Shown: positions 19,601-25,798, counted from the stretch's first letter. The stretch: 39,107 nt of DNA from JABMRP01 sp964444795 (GCA_964444795.1 CAYUIQ010000058.1:1-39107), one strand, 5' to 3'. The notes: generated by a model from the letters alone, not told the origin. Made by a program: numbers and translations.

Positions 19601-20321
19601 AACTCGAATCGCCCTCCGCGGTGCCGGTCACCTCGGGCAGAGTCAAGGGCTCGCCGGCGGGAGGCTCCGACGCAGTGATGGAGTCGCCCGCCGGGGCTCG
19701 TGGTATGCTGGGGTAGCCACCGGGCGATGTGTCGGCCGAACTCACCCCGGACATCGTCGAAACGGAACCGCTACCTCCGGCCGGTGCGCCGCTCGATATT
19801 CCCGCCGTGCCAACAGCCGGCGATACGATGCCACCGGCGCTGACGGCGGCGGCCAACAGTCCCGAATTCAGGCTACCGGTTCCACTGGGCAGAGAACCGG
19901 CGACCAGCGAACTCGTACCCAGGAAGTCACGAGAAGCTTGTCCATCGGGGGCCGTCTGAAGATCCTCACCCGCGGCTCGAGCGAACGGTTGGGCCGTCGC
20001 TGGGGTGGCCGTGTTGAAAACGCCCGCGGCTTCGGTCTCTTGTCGGAGCGAAGCGGGCCAGTCGCCCAAAGAGGAGTCGACCGCCTCAGACCCGTCTGCC
20101 GGCCTGCCAAAACCCATCTCCGGCAGGATCGACAGGTCGAGGACTTCGTCTGCGAGGCTGTCATCGGCCAACGGTCCGCTGGGTAGGACCGCCGGCAAAG
20201 ACGACAACATCGAGCCGATGGCCCAGCGCCCTTCCAGGGGTTCCAAACTTGCCCGGCGGCAAGCGGATGAGAGACGAGAAACACGTTGTCGCCGAGACCG
20301 ACCACGATGCCTTCCGCTCAT
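7650..20321 (-). CDS. Giant modular secreted RHS-repeat protein (4223 aa)
   Basis: One uninterrupted frame from ATG 20321 (GAGGGT upstream) to TAG at 7650. Domains in order, approximate residues: basic leader with LEPLEGRWAIGS (27-38), the planctomycete LEPR-like surface-protein leader; low-complexity Ser/Pro/Gly linker (40-290); PKD-like domains with HWGDG and VDWGDGS (430-640); NHL-like GIATDGTDIWIVD repeats (790-990); L-type lectin-like domain with GIEFDTYNNGG (1005-1225); He_PIG repeats (1455-1640); TSP_C-like domain (1660-1855); SdrD-B domain split by a carbohydrate-binding-like domain (1940-2215); seven He_PIG repeats (2217-2855); Ig-like region; RHS/YD cage from about 3060; core signature YYFRARYYDPLLGRFTGQDP (about 4080) and a 95-residue hydrophobic C-terminal tip. 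RHS cages enclose C-terminal toxins or adhesins; here the tip has no recognised toxin motif. Likely a cell-surface adhesin or polymorphic-toxin carrier. Divergent from the porin gene across a 563-bp spacer. Confidence 0.93.
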   Translation of the reverse strand: MSGRHRGRSRRQRVSRLSSACRRASLEPLEGRWAIGSMLSSLPAVLPSGPLADDSLADEVLDLSILPEMGFGRPADGSEAVDSSLGDWPASLRQETEAAGVFNTATPATAQPFARAAGEDLQTAPDGQASRDFLGTSSLVAGSLPSGTGSLNSGLLAAAVSAGGIVSPAVGTAGISSGAPAGGSGSVSTMSGVSSADTSPGGYPSIPRAPAGDSITASEPPAGEPLTLPEVTGTAEGDSSSPPLAHAPASFGTAGQGEPVELPGFDPGLTDWTVTEHGGSASPGRVVVQGNDAVIEEGDSFLVTLEHTFEVPQNASTLSFTYTDLSFDTTDPNFINDAFEAALVDGDGNSLIATIGGGRDVFFNISEEIPAALGSDATSQTTADGEQVTLDLSGVLPGETATLIFRLVNNDADTLTSVRILSLQTNQAPEIDPLEPISADEGQWTTLRATFTDEDVDDTHTAMIHWGDGKVSVGNVTEIDGQKTVTADHVYADNGTYTVGLEVTDAAETSDEAQTTATIANVAPELATVLGFETYVVADAPVLKVRFQGEFTDPGFNRPEAFTEETFTVTVDWGDGSVEAIVADVVQGYEDQLTRGTFLARHVYAPGSIYQATITVADDDEGEDQAEFRYAIAGVDVKPAVRNPVWDPLTLGGSDPSLAHGLIPVVIESTAQFDATRVDPQRLYFSPGAALEDNAELNPFDVDEDGRLDSVAHFSTWESRVRATDEVAFVSGSLDDGTYFVGVDLIPVTPASSRIPDASVQSHSDPSGTKFFVVDSNVDATFRYAPDGSSTGAFFLHTTVTDPRGATGNLAGDAVWTVDGATHQVAVHDPSGWYLGSWLALGLRSPEGIATDGTDIWIVDAQADSVLHYGGAASLRSVLANPSGNFPLHALNTRPTGIATDGGTLWVTDDVADAVFVYDTTGVYQGHWSLDSENADPSGITNNPAGGTDLWVVDREDRLVYQYATGTDLRDGSATATSTFILAATNTHPEGIADPPPRIWDYEEFSDLSAFTLNGATAGINAAGPVVYDGQPVLRLTDDYRQGGSAFLAEPIVLEDASGEFQASFSSTFAFQITDSGGWGGGADGLVFCVQTEASNVGGAGGGIGYSGIAPSVGIEFDTYNNGGPDGNNNNHVGIDLNGNWNSVARYHVPVASMKNGQVWHAWIDYDGASDLLEVRLAQEPERPDDPVLSYVVDLAYVLETPEAYVGFTSGTGMGTGDHDIRSWQFVNDYNPIGDYQVSLSASAPASEFAAGTTVLISGHAASVRDDGGATRQIVAASVDGIPVDALDGLGNFFTQVTVLPGKNVFELTAVDVGGQSAATTLILEGTQRPEGTAAELLFDVSPSFAPEYARTSFDESTDLLYADLAIRNVGQYPADAPLLVGVTNISDLSVAVRDAVGVTPDGIPYYDYTAVVPGGTLAPPEITGFAHAVFHNPDRTQFTYDLVFLAELNEPPAFTTVPVLEAAIDRPYRYDADAADPDDDPLGYSLVAGPTGLAINELSGEVTWTPGADDLGTHDMVLRVEDGRGGAAEQHYTLSVIETPPNRPPVFTSTGPIDASVNTAYRYDAEAQDADGDLLAFTLLAGPDGMTVDEQTGLIAWTPRADQLGTHSVRLEVDDDRGGIAGQAFSVFVGPDSDNHAPVITSDPITQLNLVRGTGEGSLVDLSQWSVGQYQLQNQPNANWVLSESNTVATQTVNADASVLLSDFDLTNDRIDGTWRVNTRSDDDFMGFVFGYQDPEHFYLFDWKQTDQNLGGWGFADAGMSVKVVDADSPLTGRDFWNTAGAVDQVETIFHNTIRWQDYTDYEFTLEFNTGEFTITVRQGDTVLESVTLQDDTYTSGKFGFYNFSQGQIRYSGFRRESLPPRVYQYDVDALEPDGDPLSYTLVESPPGMLIDADTGLIHWQVTSTAIGLHDVTVRVEDGRGGADEQTFALEVFDAGTSEIHGTKFNDLDGDGVQDGRNLLQNFDFEDGLANFTTDLTQGDMGSPGTFDLATDPHDHHGSWGSFGDHTSGSGLMMIVNGALQSNHAVWQQEVAVIPGAEYRFGVWAASTYADGPARIQFSVNGETIGEDLQLSSTVGQWQYLSADWFSGTATAATVAIRNYTDVFGGNDFALDDIQFATTDTPEPGLPDWIIYLDQNQNGRRDSGERSIATDADGRYDFSSLPPGTYYVAEEPRSGWGQTWPTEATPGAAVFHRVDLGEDVVVSAVDFGNIEVSGDNTAPYFTSEEDTSAIAGDLYRYDAAATDPDSDSLTFDLPTAPVGMTVHPQLGIVVWQPTLAQVGTRQVVLRVADGRGGVDLQSFQITVTAPNTPPVITSDPLESAVAGLPYVYPVRAQDGENDPLAFRLDTAPSGMVIDEATGELTWTPTAAQVAPHPVVIVVTDGRSGEASQSFTLDVLATAPNDPPRIISTPRDRTRLGQPYLYSVDALDPNGDPLTYHLDTAPAGMTIDAAGAVRWEPTADQFGSNEIILHVEDGRGGTGTQSYTLEVVSEASNSAPRIVSTPPLTALVGRSYQYDLAAEDPEGDAVTWSLDAAPTGMSIDPLHGTLRWTPPAEQAGPNEIVVRVQDALFATATQSFTIAVRTANLPPAIGSTPPVVAAVDAPYVYAVRVTDPENDPLTFALTDAPVGMTIDASTGLIQWTPTAGQVGQQAVALTVEDGQGGMASQSYVVEVDAEAPNRPPMITSAPQFSATVDRPYQYAVTAVDPEADTLTFSLEQAPNGMTIDIATGLVEWTPGATQQGAHAVTVVVTDPEDGLATQSFVVVAAANQAPSIVSLPTGAAMVGATYRYDIQAIDPEGDSLTFVLDAGPEGMAIDPLGRLRWTPELVDQGSHSIRITVADDYGASDTQSFDLVVDVDAEAPVVQLGASGSLVDIGGEVRFHVLATDNVGVETLSLLVDGSPVPLDSSGHAVVPFFELGFSEVVATATDAVGNTGTSDPWQVRVIDPLDTSGPQVDLISPAPGATITYLTDVVATVTDSDLEYWRVEYARGDLASMDHIADFDPDYVVLAEGTSEVTNEVVAVFDPTLLANNSYVLRVIAQDTNGNINAKGVTVGVSGDAKLGNFHMEFTDLSIPLAGIPIQINRVYDTLGAEVEGDFGYGWQLGIQDGDIYETVPVTDELVSFAATPFRVDTRVYVTNPEGRRVGFTFDPVPHFGLLGTYWTPRFTPDPGVTDTLEVDYITLTRSATGTFHFYLLGFAYNPRTYRLTTRDGTIYEYDQFDGLNTATDRNGNQLTFTETGIFHSGGESIDFLRDHRGRIKEIVGPPPLDGDDPVVLSYEYDVNRDLVAFTDQGDNVTRYTYFDDPAHFLDTITDVRGIQIFDAEFDADGRLTSSTDALGATTSQDFDPENRTGTITDAKGNVTTLLYDQRGNVLEETDPYGNTTYYEYADPHNPDLETKVINRRGFGNKRVYDERGNVISARDCYSTKTYEYTADNDVLAFTDQLGRKTTFNYDTDGNLTEIVRPNGARSSAEYDSLGRIRSLTDHNGNETEFGYETDSSPGWPNRITNADGTMSQVEYDQYGLATRIVDEDGIESVMQYNLMGLKVFERNGAGDEKTYQYDGQLLIRETLVNAANPSESRTTEYEYDAAGQLVREIDPEGGETRFEYDVNGNRTAVVDSVGNRTEFHYNALDRVDYEIDPLGKVTDYDYDAEGNRTKIVDRNGRQRTFEYDRVGRLVEETWWDAGVPIQSISYVYDSIGNLSSIADSDSAYTYTYDVMNRMTSVDNAGTPDAPHVVLSYEYDGMGNVIRVSDNLGVEVRSEYDTRNRLAARTWEGPGIDAARVDFQYTNSERVSRLERYADATGTDLAGSTDYLYDAAGRTRQITHRDAVDVVLAEYQYEYDFGGLLTHELRHGDWQAEYNHDKSGQLLDAVFSGSDVIAEQVDEHYRYDANGNRTDSHLHGNGYVVGTGNRLLSDGEFDYTYDAEGNLMRKTEIATGTLTEYTYDHRNRLLTAEERTSGGLILNRVEYTYDVLNRRIAKTVNGQTTHSVYDDANVWADFHQNGEIAARYLFAQGIDEILARYRPGEGTVWHLADRLGSVRDLVDADGTPISHIDFDSFGNMLYMSNAATADRFLFTGRELDASLSLYYFRARYYDPLLGRFTGQDPLGFEAGDGNLYRYVGNQVLVAKDPTGLGPLIDYADQTALVTTPAHKGYFTVGTCVAAIISLVPQILDLAITAWGPPALPPAHGSYISAAATSTGSPIIIQAARAYCRWRVRALRAAM
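8400..10720 (-). repeat. YD/RHS repeat array
   Basis: Dense repeats of the YDxxGxxxxxxD type (for example YDAAGQLVREIDPEGG, YDVNGNRTAVVDSVGN, YDAEGNRTKIVDRNG), about 21 residues (63 bp) each. They form the beta-strand wall of the RHS cage. Limits are approximate. Confidence 0.75.
11760..13675 (-). repeat. Seven tandem He_PIG (Ig-like) repeats
   Basis: Seven copies of about 90 residues (270-285 bp) each start with N-x-P-P/A-x-I and a Y-x-Y-x-V-x-A-x-DP-x-x-D motif and end in LxWTP ... VxxxVxDGxGG. Copies start near 13670, 13400, 13115, 12840, 12565, 12290 and 12020. They probably form a rigid stalk. Confidence 0.8.
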
Positions 20322-20884
20322 GATGCACCCTCATGCTGTAGTCGTTTTGCGAAAGCGGAGAAGCGTCTCCGGGGCCACCTGCCACGGTACCCTTGGAGAA
20401 CAAGCCGTCTCTATGCTAATTGGCTAGGCAGGCTGGGACAAGAATTTTGCTGGGATTAGGTCGATGGATTCCGCAAAATTTGCGGTCTGGAACGATCAGC
20501 GAGTCCACGCGGATTTTCGTTAGTTTGAGGACTTCGGGGGGGGTCTTGCCAGCCGGCGAGTCATGCCGCGCTCGCGCAGGCAGGCCCTATCACTATATGG
20601 CATCGCGACTTACGGCGAATCTGGCATCTCTCCCCCGGGGTCTTCCATGCCCTGATTCGGTGGGGTGAGGGCGGGCAGCGGGCGGCCAGCCGTCGGTCAC
20701 GGGCGAGGGTAGATTTCCCGCCCGACGAAAAACACGGTTGCTGGGGCTAAAGATTGATAAACGTGCATATCGAGCGCGACCGATGTATTCCGTAGGGGCC
20801 GAAAATGCGCAAGAATCCGCTTTCTGCCCACGCCTGCCCAATTCTGTCCGTTGCTTCACGTGAATACCAGGGAGCCTGCCCCCT
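20322..20884. other. Divergent promoter region between giant RHS gene and porin
   Basis: 563 bp with no gene recognised. It must hold the promoters of both flanking genes. An inverted repeat CCGCAAA-A-TTTGCGG lies at 20471-20485 and could be an operator. A second imperfect inverted repeat (GGGCGAGGG with TCCCGCCC) lies at about 20701-20728. Confidence 0.5.
20471..20485. promoter_or_regulatory. Palindromic candidate operator
   Basis: Seven-base arms CCGCAAA/TTTGCGG flank a single base, in the shared upstream region of two divergent surface-protein genes. A regulatory role is inferred from position only. Confidence 0.3.
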
Positions 20885-21973
20885 ATGTGTCACCCGTATG
20901 CAAGAATCGCCTCTGCCGCCATCGCCCTGTCACTGATCGCCCATGCGGCCACGGGCGAGGAGAGCCTTCGCATACCCAACTGGGTCGCGGGGTACGAACA
21001 GTCCACCATCTCGGAAGAACCGGTCGTATCGGGTGTGCCGGGCATCGACCTGGCGGCCTTTGACGCGCCGATGCCTGTCGACCCACAGAGCCTGGGAACA
21101 CCGTTGCGCGTGAGACGCTCCGCCACATCGTGTCCGCCTGCCGGGCTGATTGCCTCGGTCGATTGGATCAACTGGAAGCCGCGGCGCCGGGGGATGGACT
21201 TCGCCTCGTTCCTGAATCCCGTCTGGTTGACGCCCGTGGTGACTGAGTCGCTTAGTTTCGATCGCGATGACGGGGTGCGGATCGGCTTGGGCTATCGCTT
21301 TGCCAGCCGTTGGGACCTGAGTTGGAACTACACGTATCTCCACACCGACGACGCCCGAGGGGTCACCTCGACCGACTACCCGGGAACCGAGCTGCTGGCC
21401 ACGCGGAGCTTTATCGACACGACGTTCAGTACCGTCTGGGCCGACGCCCGCCTGGATTACGACGTGAACGACCTGGAAGCCGGGCGCTGGTTGTCGCTGA
21501 CCGACACGGCCGCGATGCGCATCTTTGCCGGGTTCCGTTGGGCGATCATCGACCAGGAGTTCAATCTGGCCCATAGCTATCGCGATGCATTCAATCAGTC
21601 GGTCACCGGACGGATTGAGAACCCGACTCGGCTGGACGGCTACGGCATTCGCGTCGGGGCCGAAGGGCGATGGAAGTCGTGCGCCGGGTTGAGCCTCTTC
21701 GCCCGCGGGGCCGGCTCGGTCCTGGTCGGCCGATTCAACACGATGCAGCGCGAAGTCGACCAGAGCGAGGGCACGATCATCAACTTCTCCGAAACCTACA
21801 CGCAGGCCGTCCCGGTGATCGAAGTGGCCGCCGGCGCCGCCTGGCAGCGCGGCAACTGGGAGATCGCCGGCGGTTACGAGTTGGCCACCTGGTTCAACAT
21901 GGCCGAGGTCGGCCGCACCTCCTACGACCTGATCCTCGACGGCTTCTTCGCCCGGGCAAGTTACGGCTATTAG
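20885..21973 (+). CDS. Lpg1974-type pore-forming outer-membrane protein
   Basis: A 362-residue protein resembling the Legionella MOMP/Lpg1974 porin family that is abundant in planctomycetes; it would form a beta-barrel pore in the outer membrane. The N-terminus has a signal peptide (ASAAIALSLIAHAATG, cleavage near residue 24). Alternating hydrophobic beta-strands run through the rest, for example RIGLGYRFASRWDLSWNYTYL, WLSLTDTAAMRIFAGFRW and AGAAWQRGNWEIAGGYELA. The protein ends FFARASYGY, the aromatic-terminated strand expected for recognition by the outer-membrane insertion machinery. AGLIASVDWINWKPRRRGMD near residue 85 is the family's usual first strand. AGGGAG lies about 11 bases upstream of the ATG. 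It is divergent from the giant RHS gene, and both products are expected at the surface. Confidence 0.82.
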   Translation: MCHPYARIASAAIALSLIAHAATGEESLRIPNWVAGYEQSTISEEPVVSGVPGIDLAAFDAPMPVDPQSLGTPLRVRRSATSCPPAGLIASVDWINWKPRRRGMDFASFLNPVWLTPVVTESLSFDRDDGVRIGLGYRFASRWDLSWNYTYLHTDDARGVTSTDYPGTELLATRSFIDTTFSTVWADARLDYDVNDLEAGRWLSLTDTAAMRIFAGFRWAIIDQEFNLAHSYRDAFNQSVTGRIENPTRLDGYGIRVGAEGRWKSCAGLSLFARGAGSVLVGRFNTMQREVDQSEGTIINFSETYTQAVPVIEVAAGAAWQRGNWEIAGGYELATWFNMAEVGRTSYDLILDGFFARASYGY

Positions 21974-21989
21974 GCCATGCCGAGGTTTC

Positions 21990-22200
21990 TCAGACACACC
22001 GGATTCCGAAGTAAGCGGTCCAGCAAAAACGCCCCAGCGTCCACGGTTTGCCATCGGCCGTCTTGCAGCCTCTCTTCTGCCCGTCTTCGTGGATCGCCCG
22101 CATCGATTCGCGTTGCCCGCGATTGTACATTTCGTAGATCTGGGCAATCTCCTTCTCGTCGCGGACGTACCGCAGTGAGCCTCGGACGACGTTGCTTCGT
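21990..22200 (-). pseudogene. Serine-recombinase C-terminal remnant
   Basis: The minus-strand frame contains LRYVRDEKEIAQIYEMYNRG, then ESMRAIHEDGQKRG and ADGKPWT. This matches the shape of the recombinase domain of large serine recombinases, whose pattern is V-D-x-E-x-x-x-I-x-x-I-x-x-x-Y-x-x-G, I-x-x-x-L-N-x-x-G and G-x-x-W-T. There is no catalytic serine domain and no plausible upstream continuation, so it is a fragment. The frame can be extended upstream to 22319 but that part does not look like the family. It converges with the porin gene and may mark an old integration event. Confidence 0.42.
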
Positions 22201-22300
22201 TGCGGATCGCAGGTGGAACCGCCACGAAGGGCAAGTCGGGCACTGAAGGTGAAGAGGCTCCGCAGCGGGCGGGTCGGTGCCACGTGGGTGGCGGAGACCG

Positions 22301-23923
22301 TTACCGGGCGTTGCCCCATTCGATGACCATTGAATCGGGGTTGCCTGCCGCCATCTCGGCCGGGACGACGATCTCGAGGGCTTCGCCTTCGGAGCTGACC
22401 CGGATGTTTTTCAGTGTGACGGGGGACTCGGGCTTGCCGCCGGTCAGGAACTCCTCCTCACCCCAGGGCTTGCCGAGGTCGAGCTGGCCTTCCAGCTTGC
22501 CTGCGATGGTCTTCTTTTCGCCTTCGAACGTCATGCCGAGGGCGATTTGGCCGTTGGCCATGCGGAAGCTCCGCGGTCCGGCATCTTTAGGATCCTCGGG
22601 GTTTCGCTTGAGCAGGCGGATGGTCAACTTCGTCGGCCAGGCGTCGCCGGTGCGGGTGAGTTCGGCGCGGCCCGACTGGTAGGGGTTGCGGATGGTGACG
22701 GATGCCGTGTCCCGGTCGAACTCGATTCGTGCCGTGTCCTGGAAGCCGCGGCGTCGCTTGAACCTGATCCGCAGCGGCGGCTTCGTGTCCGGTTCCACGA
22801 ACTTGCCGTCCACCCACGTCGCGTCGAGCGAGGCGCCATGGTAGGCCCGGGCGAGCACGGCGATGTTCTGATCGTCCCCCGACAGTTCGCAGACCTGGCG
22901 GGGAAGGATGCGGTCCAGCCCAATGGTGCCCGACCCACCCGGCCTGGCGAAACCGTAGAGGCCGACGCCGGCCTCAACCGCCTCGGGCACGGCACGGGTG
23001 GGGTCCTGACCGTTCCATTGGGCCATGCAGGTGATCAGACGCGTCTGCTCGCCGACCATCTTCCTGACCTGCTCGATGTGTTGGATGCGCCCGGCCTCGC
23101 CCATGAGCCAGTCGGCCTGGCGGTACATGTCGGAGTTGGTCACGTGCGGGTGGTTCAGGTGGTTGGAGGTCAGCCAGATGATGCAGTCGGGGTTGGCGTC
23201 CTTGGCAGCCTTGCGGATGGTCTTCCAACAACGGTCGATGGCCTTGCGGCTGTACTGGAGGTCCTGCCCGCCCGTCAGCTTGTCCTCGCCGGGGAACGGT
23301 TCGCCCATGAGTTGCTCGTAGAGTTTCTTCTCGGCCTCGATCCACTTGCCCTCGGTCGAGAGCCGTCTGGGCTGCCAGACCCAGTCGATCATGAAGCCGT
23401 CGATGCCGGTGGTCCCGACGGCATCACCGATGGCTTTGGAGAGGTAGGCCAGGTACTGATCGGTGTAGGGGATGTGATAGGTGCTGGGGGTGCCGTAGCT
23501 GAGTTCGGGGTTCTCCCGGCCCCACCGTGTGTTGGCGGCGATGCCGAAGTAGCCCATGACGAGCATGCCTTCGGAGTGGCCCAGCTTGACGACCTCGCGG
23601 AGGAAATCGTGCTTCAGGCCGGGCTGCTCGGGGACGGGGCCGCCCTTGTACCATGCCCAGCCGTTGGACGAGACGCAGAAGGTCTGGATGACGTTGACGC
23701 CCATGGCCTTGTGCCAGGCAACGTGGGCCTTGGGGTCCGCGTCCTTCCAGGTGCCCGGATCGGCGAAGCCTCGGCGGCCTGCCCAGTTGAAGTCGAGGCA
23801 GTAGGCCTTGATCGTCTCGCGCCTGGCGGGCTTCGCGACCGTCTCAGCGGACTGGGCGGCGGCGAGGGAGGCAATGCAGGTGATGGCCAGCGCTGCGGCG
23901 ATGGGAATGTGTCGGGCGTGCAT
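22301..23923 (-). CDS. Secreted TIM-barrel protein, putative glycoside hydrolase
   Basis: A 540-residue secreted protein. I prefer the ATG at 23923 (GGAG nine bases upstream) to that at 23947, because it gives a clean signal peptide, MHARHIPIAAALAITCIASL, with cleavage after AAAQS. The body reads like a glycosidase (beta/alpha)8 barrel: IKAYCLDFNWAG at strand 1, MGVNVIQTFC, GMLVMGYFGIAANTRWG, GIDGFMIDWVWQPRR (likely strand 4 with catalytic-site aspartates), DCIIWLTSNHLNHP, DWLMGEAGRI and LITCMAQWNG. A beta-rich C-terminal region (from about residue 390) follows. It resembles uncharacterised planctomycete/verrucomicrobial proteins near the alpha-fucosidase and amylase-like barrels, but I cannot name a GH family or substrate. 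It has no operon partner; its context is the nearby esterase locus. Confidence 0.7.
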   Translation of the reverse strand: MHARHIPIAAALAITCIASLAAAQSAETVAKPARRETIKAYCLDFNWAGRRGFADPGTWKDADPKAHVAWHKAMGVNVIQTFCVSSNGWAWYKGGPVPEQPGLKHDFLREVVKLGHSEGMLVMGYFGIAANTRWGRENPELSYGTPSTYHIPYTDQYLAYLSKAIGDAVGTTGIDGFMIDWVWQPRRLSTEGKWIEAEKKLYEQLMGEPFPGEDKLTGGQDLQYSRKAIDRCWKTIRKAAKDANPDCIIWLTSNHLNHPHVTNSDMYRQADWLMGEAGRIQHIEQVRKMVGEQTRLITCMAQWNGQDPTRAVPEAVEAGVGLYGFARPGGSGTIGLDRILPRQVCELSGDDQNIAVLARAYHGASLDATWVDGKFVEPDTKPPLRIRFKRRRGFQDTARIEFDRDTASVTIRNPYQSGRAELTRTGDAWPTKLTIRLLKRNPEDPKDAGPRSFRMANGQIALGMTFEGEKKTIAGKLEGQLDLGKPWGEEEFLTGGKPESPVTLKNIRVSSEGEALEIVVPAEMAAGNPDSMVIEWGNAR

Positions 23924-23947
23924 GAGGTCTTGCTCCGATTGAGTCAT

Positions 23948-24440
23948 TTGCGCTCTTGGTGGGGATTGCGATTATGGGGATATTGTCTCGGTAGCGTCAA
24001 GACCTACAAGAGCAATCTTGGCGGTAGGACTTGACGAGAAACAACCCAAGGCTATCATCCGCCCCTACACCAAACCGCCCGCCTGGACGAAGAACGTAAC
24101 CCCCCGGCTCTTGCCATTGCCGGTCAAGTAGAACGATGTGACTGCCACGGGTCACTTGGCGGGAGCCCCGTCGGCAACTTACCGCTATCTCGGAGGCAGA
24201 CTCTCGGCGCCGTCATTCTGATACTCCGACTTCGGCTTGAGGGCGTGGGTCGATGTGTCCCAGGAAGTTCTTGATTGCGATAAAAGGTCCGAGTTGGGGG
24301 CGACCGCCGCAGGCTAGCGAGCAACGCGTCGAGGCCTGAGTCGATGTGACGTCGATGTGAGCGACGGGCATTGCCACCAATGCTCGAATTACATCGATCT
24401 GACACACCGCAGTCGATCTGACCCAAGCAGGAGGGCGTTG
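23948..24440. other. Gene-poor stretch with repeated TCGATxTGA motifs
   Basis: I see no complete gene here. On the minus strand at about 24145-24078 a short frame reads VAVTSFYLTGNGKSRGVTFF and then ends, possibly the relic of a coding end. The rest contains the direct-repeat cluster described separately. Confidence 0.4.
24249..24423. repeat. Cluster of five TCGATGTGAC/TCGATCTGAC direct repeats
   Basis: GTCGATGTGTCC at 24249, GTCGATGTGAC at 24340, GTCGATGTGAG at 24351 (adjacent to the last), ATCGATCTGACAC near 24393 and GTCGATCTGACCC at 24412. All are in one orientation. They resemble multiple binding repeats found at transposon ends, but no transposase is present. Confidence 0.4.
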
Positions 24441-24449
24441 CAGCACGAG

Positions 24450-24641
24450 TTACTCCGGCTCCGGTTTGGTGACGGCGAGGATTCCCAGAGTGTCGGCAGC
24501 GATCAAGTGCGGAAAGCCGCTTGCCCGGCGCTGCAACCGGCAGACGGGACGCTCGAACAACGTGGGGAACAGCTTGTCCGAGCCGACCGACAACACTGCG
24601 TGATCCGGGGAGAAGAACCCATGCGATTTGAGCTGGTCCAT
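24450..24641 (-). CDS. Small hypothetical protein downstream of HTH gene
   Basis: A 63-codon frame starting MDQLKSHGFFSPDHAVLS and ending GILAVTKPEPE. It follows the HTH gene on the same strand with 26 bases between stop and ATG; a GTG at 24656 is an alternative start. The amino-acid make-up is plausible for a protein, but the ribosome-binding site is weak and I recognise no family. It could be a co-transcribed partner or chance. Confidence 0.3.
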   Translation of the reverse strand: MDQLKSHGFFSPDHAVLSVGSDKLFPTLFERPVCRLQRRASGFPHLIAADTLGILAVTKPEPE

Positions 24642-24667
24642 GTTACCGCCGCACACTCGAGTGCCAT

Positions 24668-25798
24668 TTACACGGGCCCGCTGAAACGGTTCGGACCGTC
24701 AACCAGGGCAACGTCGCCCGTCCGCCGGTTTTCGCCAACCTTAATCGATCGATCCTCATGAATCGTCGTTTTCACAACGGCCCAAAAACCATCTCCGCAG
24801 TTTGGGCCTATCGAGCAGTTGACTAGCTCGGGAATACGCCGCATTGCGGAAACACCACCTGCGGTAGCAGGTCCGGTCGTACCGGCCAAGACAAGCCAGA
24901 TTTGATCGTCGGGCAATCTGCGGGCCGCAATCACGCCCATTGATTCTCTCCGTGGTGGCGACGTCGAGGTTTCCATATCGCGTTCGATGTAAACGTGCTC
25001 CCCCAGTCGAAACCCAAGTGGTTCACGATATTCGAAGCGTTGCGGATGGATAGTGTGTGCTGACGGAGATATATTGACGGGCTGCATGGCAAACGTGCTT
25101 TCCCACTGTAATGCCGCATGGCTCTCCCCGGCTCCTCCAATCGGTGGCCAAATAAACGCGAATGGAGTTTTTCGGGACAGACCTTCGCGCCCTCTAAGCG
25201 TCGGTAGTTGCCAGAATCGGCAGAGCATCTGCTCTGCAAGCAGGCATGCCCGCGGAGACCCAATGGCAATAACCGTGCGCCCTTTGCCTGTCAGCCACCT
25301 CTCGGTCTCCGAACGGAGGTGCTCCTCCACCCGATCGATTTTGTCGGAGTCGTTGGGCTGTTGTATGTAGCCAATGTCGACAGAGACACCTCGGAAACGA
25401 CGCAATTCGTTGGATAGTCTGTCGACTGCCTCTAAGTCCCACAGATTCACGTCGGATCGCCGTGATTCTCGTGGGTACGTCGGAACGGCAAATACGACCT
25501 GGCCCGATTCAGTTAGCTCGGTAGTCAACCTAGGTGGCTGAAACACCGGAAGACCGCGTGCCTCAATGTAGTCAACCAACTCAAACACCTCTTGAAGACT
25601 GAATTTCGGATTCTCGCCCTGGAGCAGGCTGGTCAGCTTTCGTCTGTCTATTCCCAGTTCTTTCGCCAATGGGCTTACCTTGCCTCCAGCTTTTGCCAGC
25701 ACTTCCCTGAAGCAGCCTTCAAGGTTCTGACGACCGATCTGCGCCCTTGCCCGTCGTTCGTGCTCCAACTCGAATGGGACTCTTGGCGATTGGCTCAT
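24668..25798 (-). CDS. HTH protein with unassigned C-terminal sensor-like domain
   Basis: I place the start at ATG 25798 (MSQSPRVPFELEHERR; GGAG upstream at proper spacing), giving 376 residues. The frame is open to 25894, but that extension overlaps the promoter region. Residues about 25-85 form a Cro/XRE-like helix-turn-helix: CFREVLAKAGGKVSPLAKEL, GIDRRKLTSLLQGENPKFSL, EVFELVDYIEARG. The rest is an alpha/beta region with TVIAIGSPRACLLAEQML (a beta-strand, G-S-P turn and helix, nucleotide-binding-like), FAFIWPPIGG, MGVIAARRLP and IWLVLAGTTGPATAGGVSAM. These alternating segments suggest a Rossmann-like sensor, but I cannot name the family. Probably a transcriptional regulator that senses a small ligand. 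It is divergent from the phosphodiester-glycosidase-like gene and may control both. Codon usage is less GC-rich than in neighbouring loci, hinting at acquisition. Confidence 0.65.
   Translation of the reverse strand: MSQSPRVPFELEHERRARAQIGRQNLEGCFREVLAKAGGKVSPLAKELGIDRRKLTSLLQGENPKFSLQEVFELVDYIEARGLPVFQPPRLTTELTESGQVVFAVPTYPRESRRSDVNLWDLEAVDRLSNELRRFRGVSVDIGYIQQPNDSDKIDRVEEHLRSETERWLTGKGRTVIAIGSPRACLLAEQMLCRFWQLPTLRGREGLSRKTPFAFIWPPIGGAGESHAALQWESTFAMQPVNISPSAHTIHPQRFEYREPLGFRLGEHVYIERDMETSTSPPRRESMGVIAARRLPDDQIWLVLAGTTGPATAGGVSAMRRIPELVNCSIGPNCGDGFWAVVKTTIHEDRSIKVGENRRTGDVALVDGPNRFSGPV

Noticed and set aside
24124..24446. Overlapping minus-strand frames between the repeats and the glycosidase-like gene
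   Set aside because: Mixed frames with no motif, start signal or codon bias; treated as non-coding.
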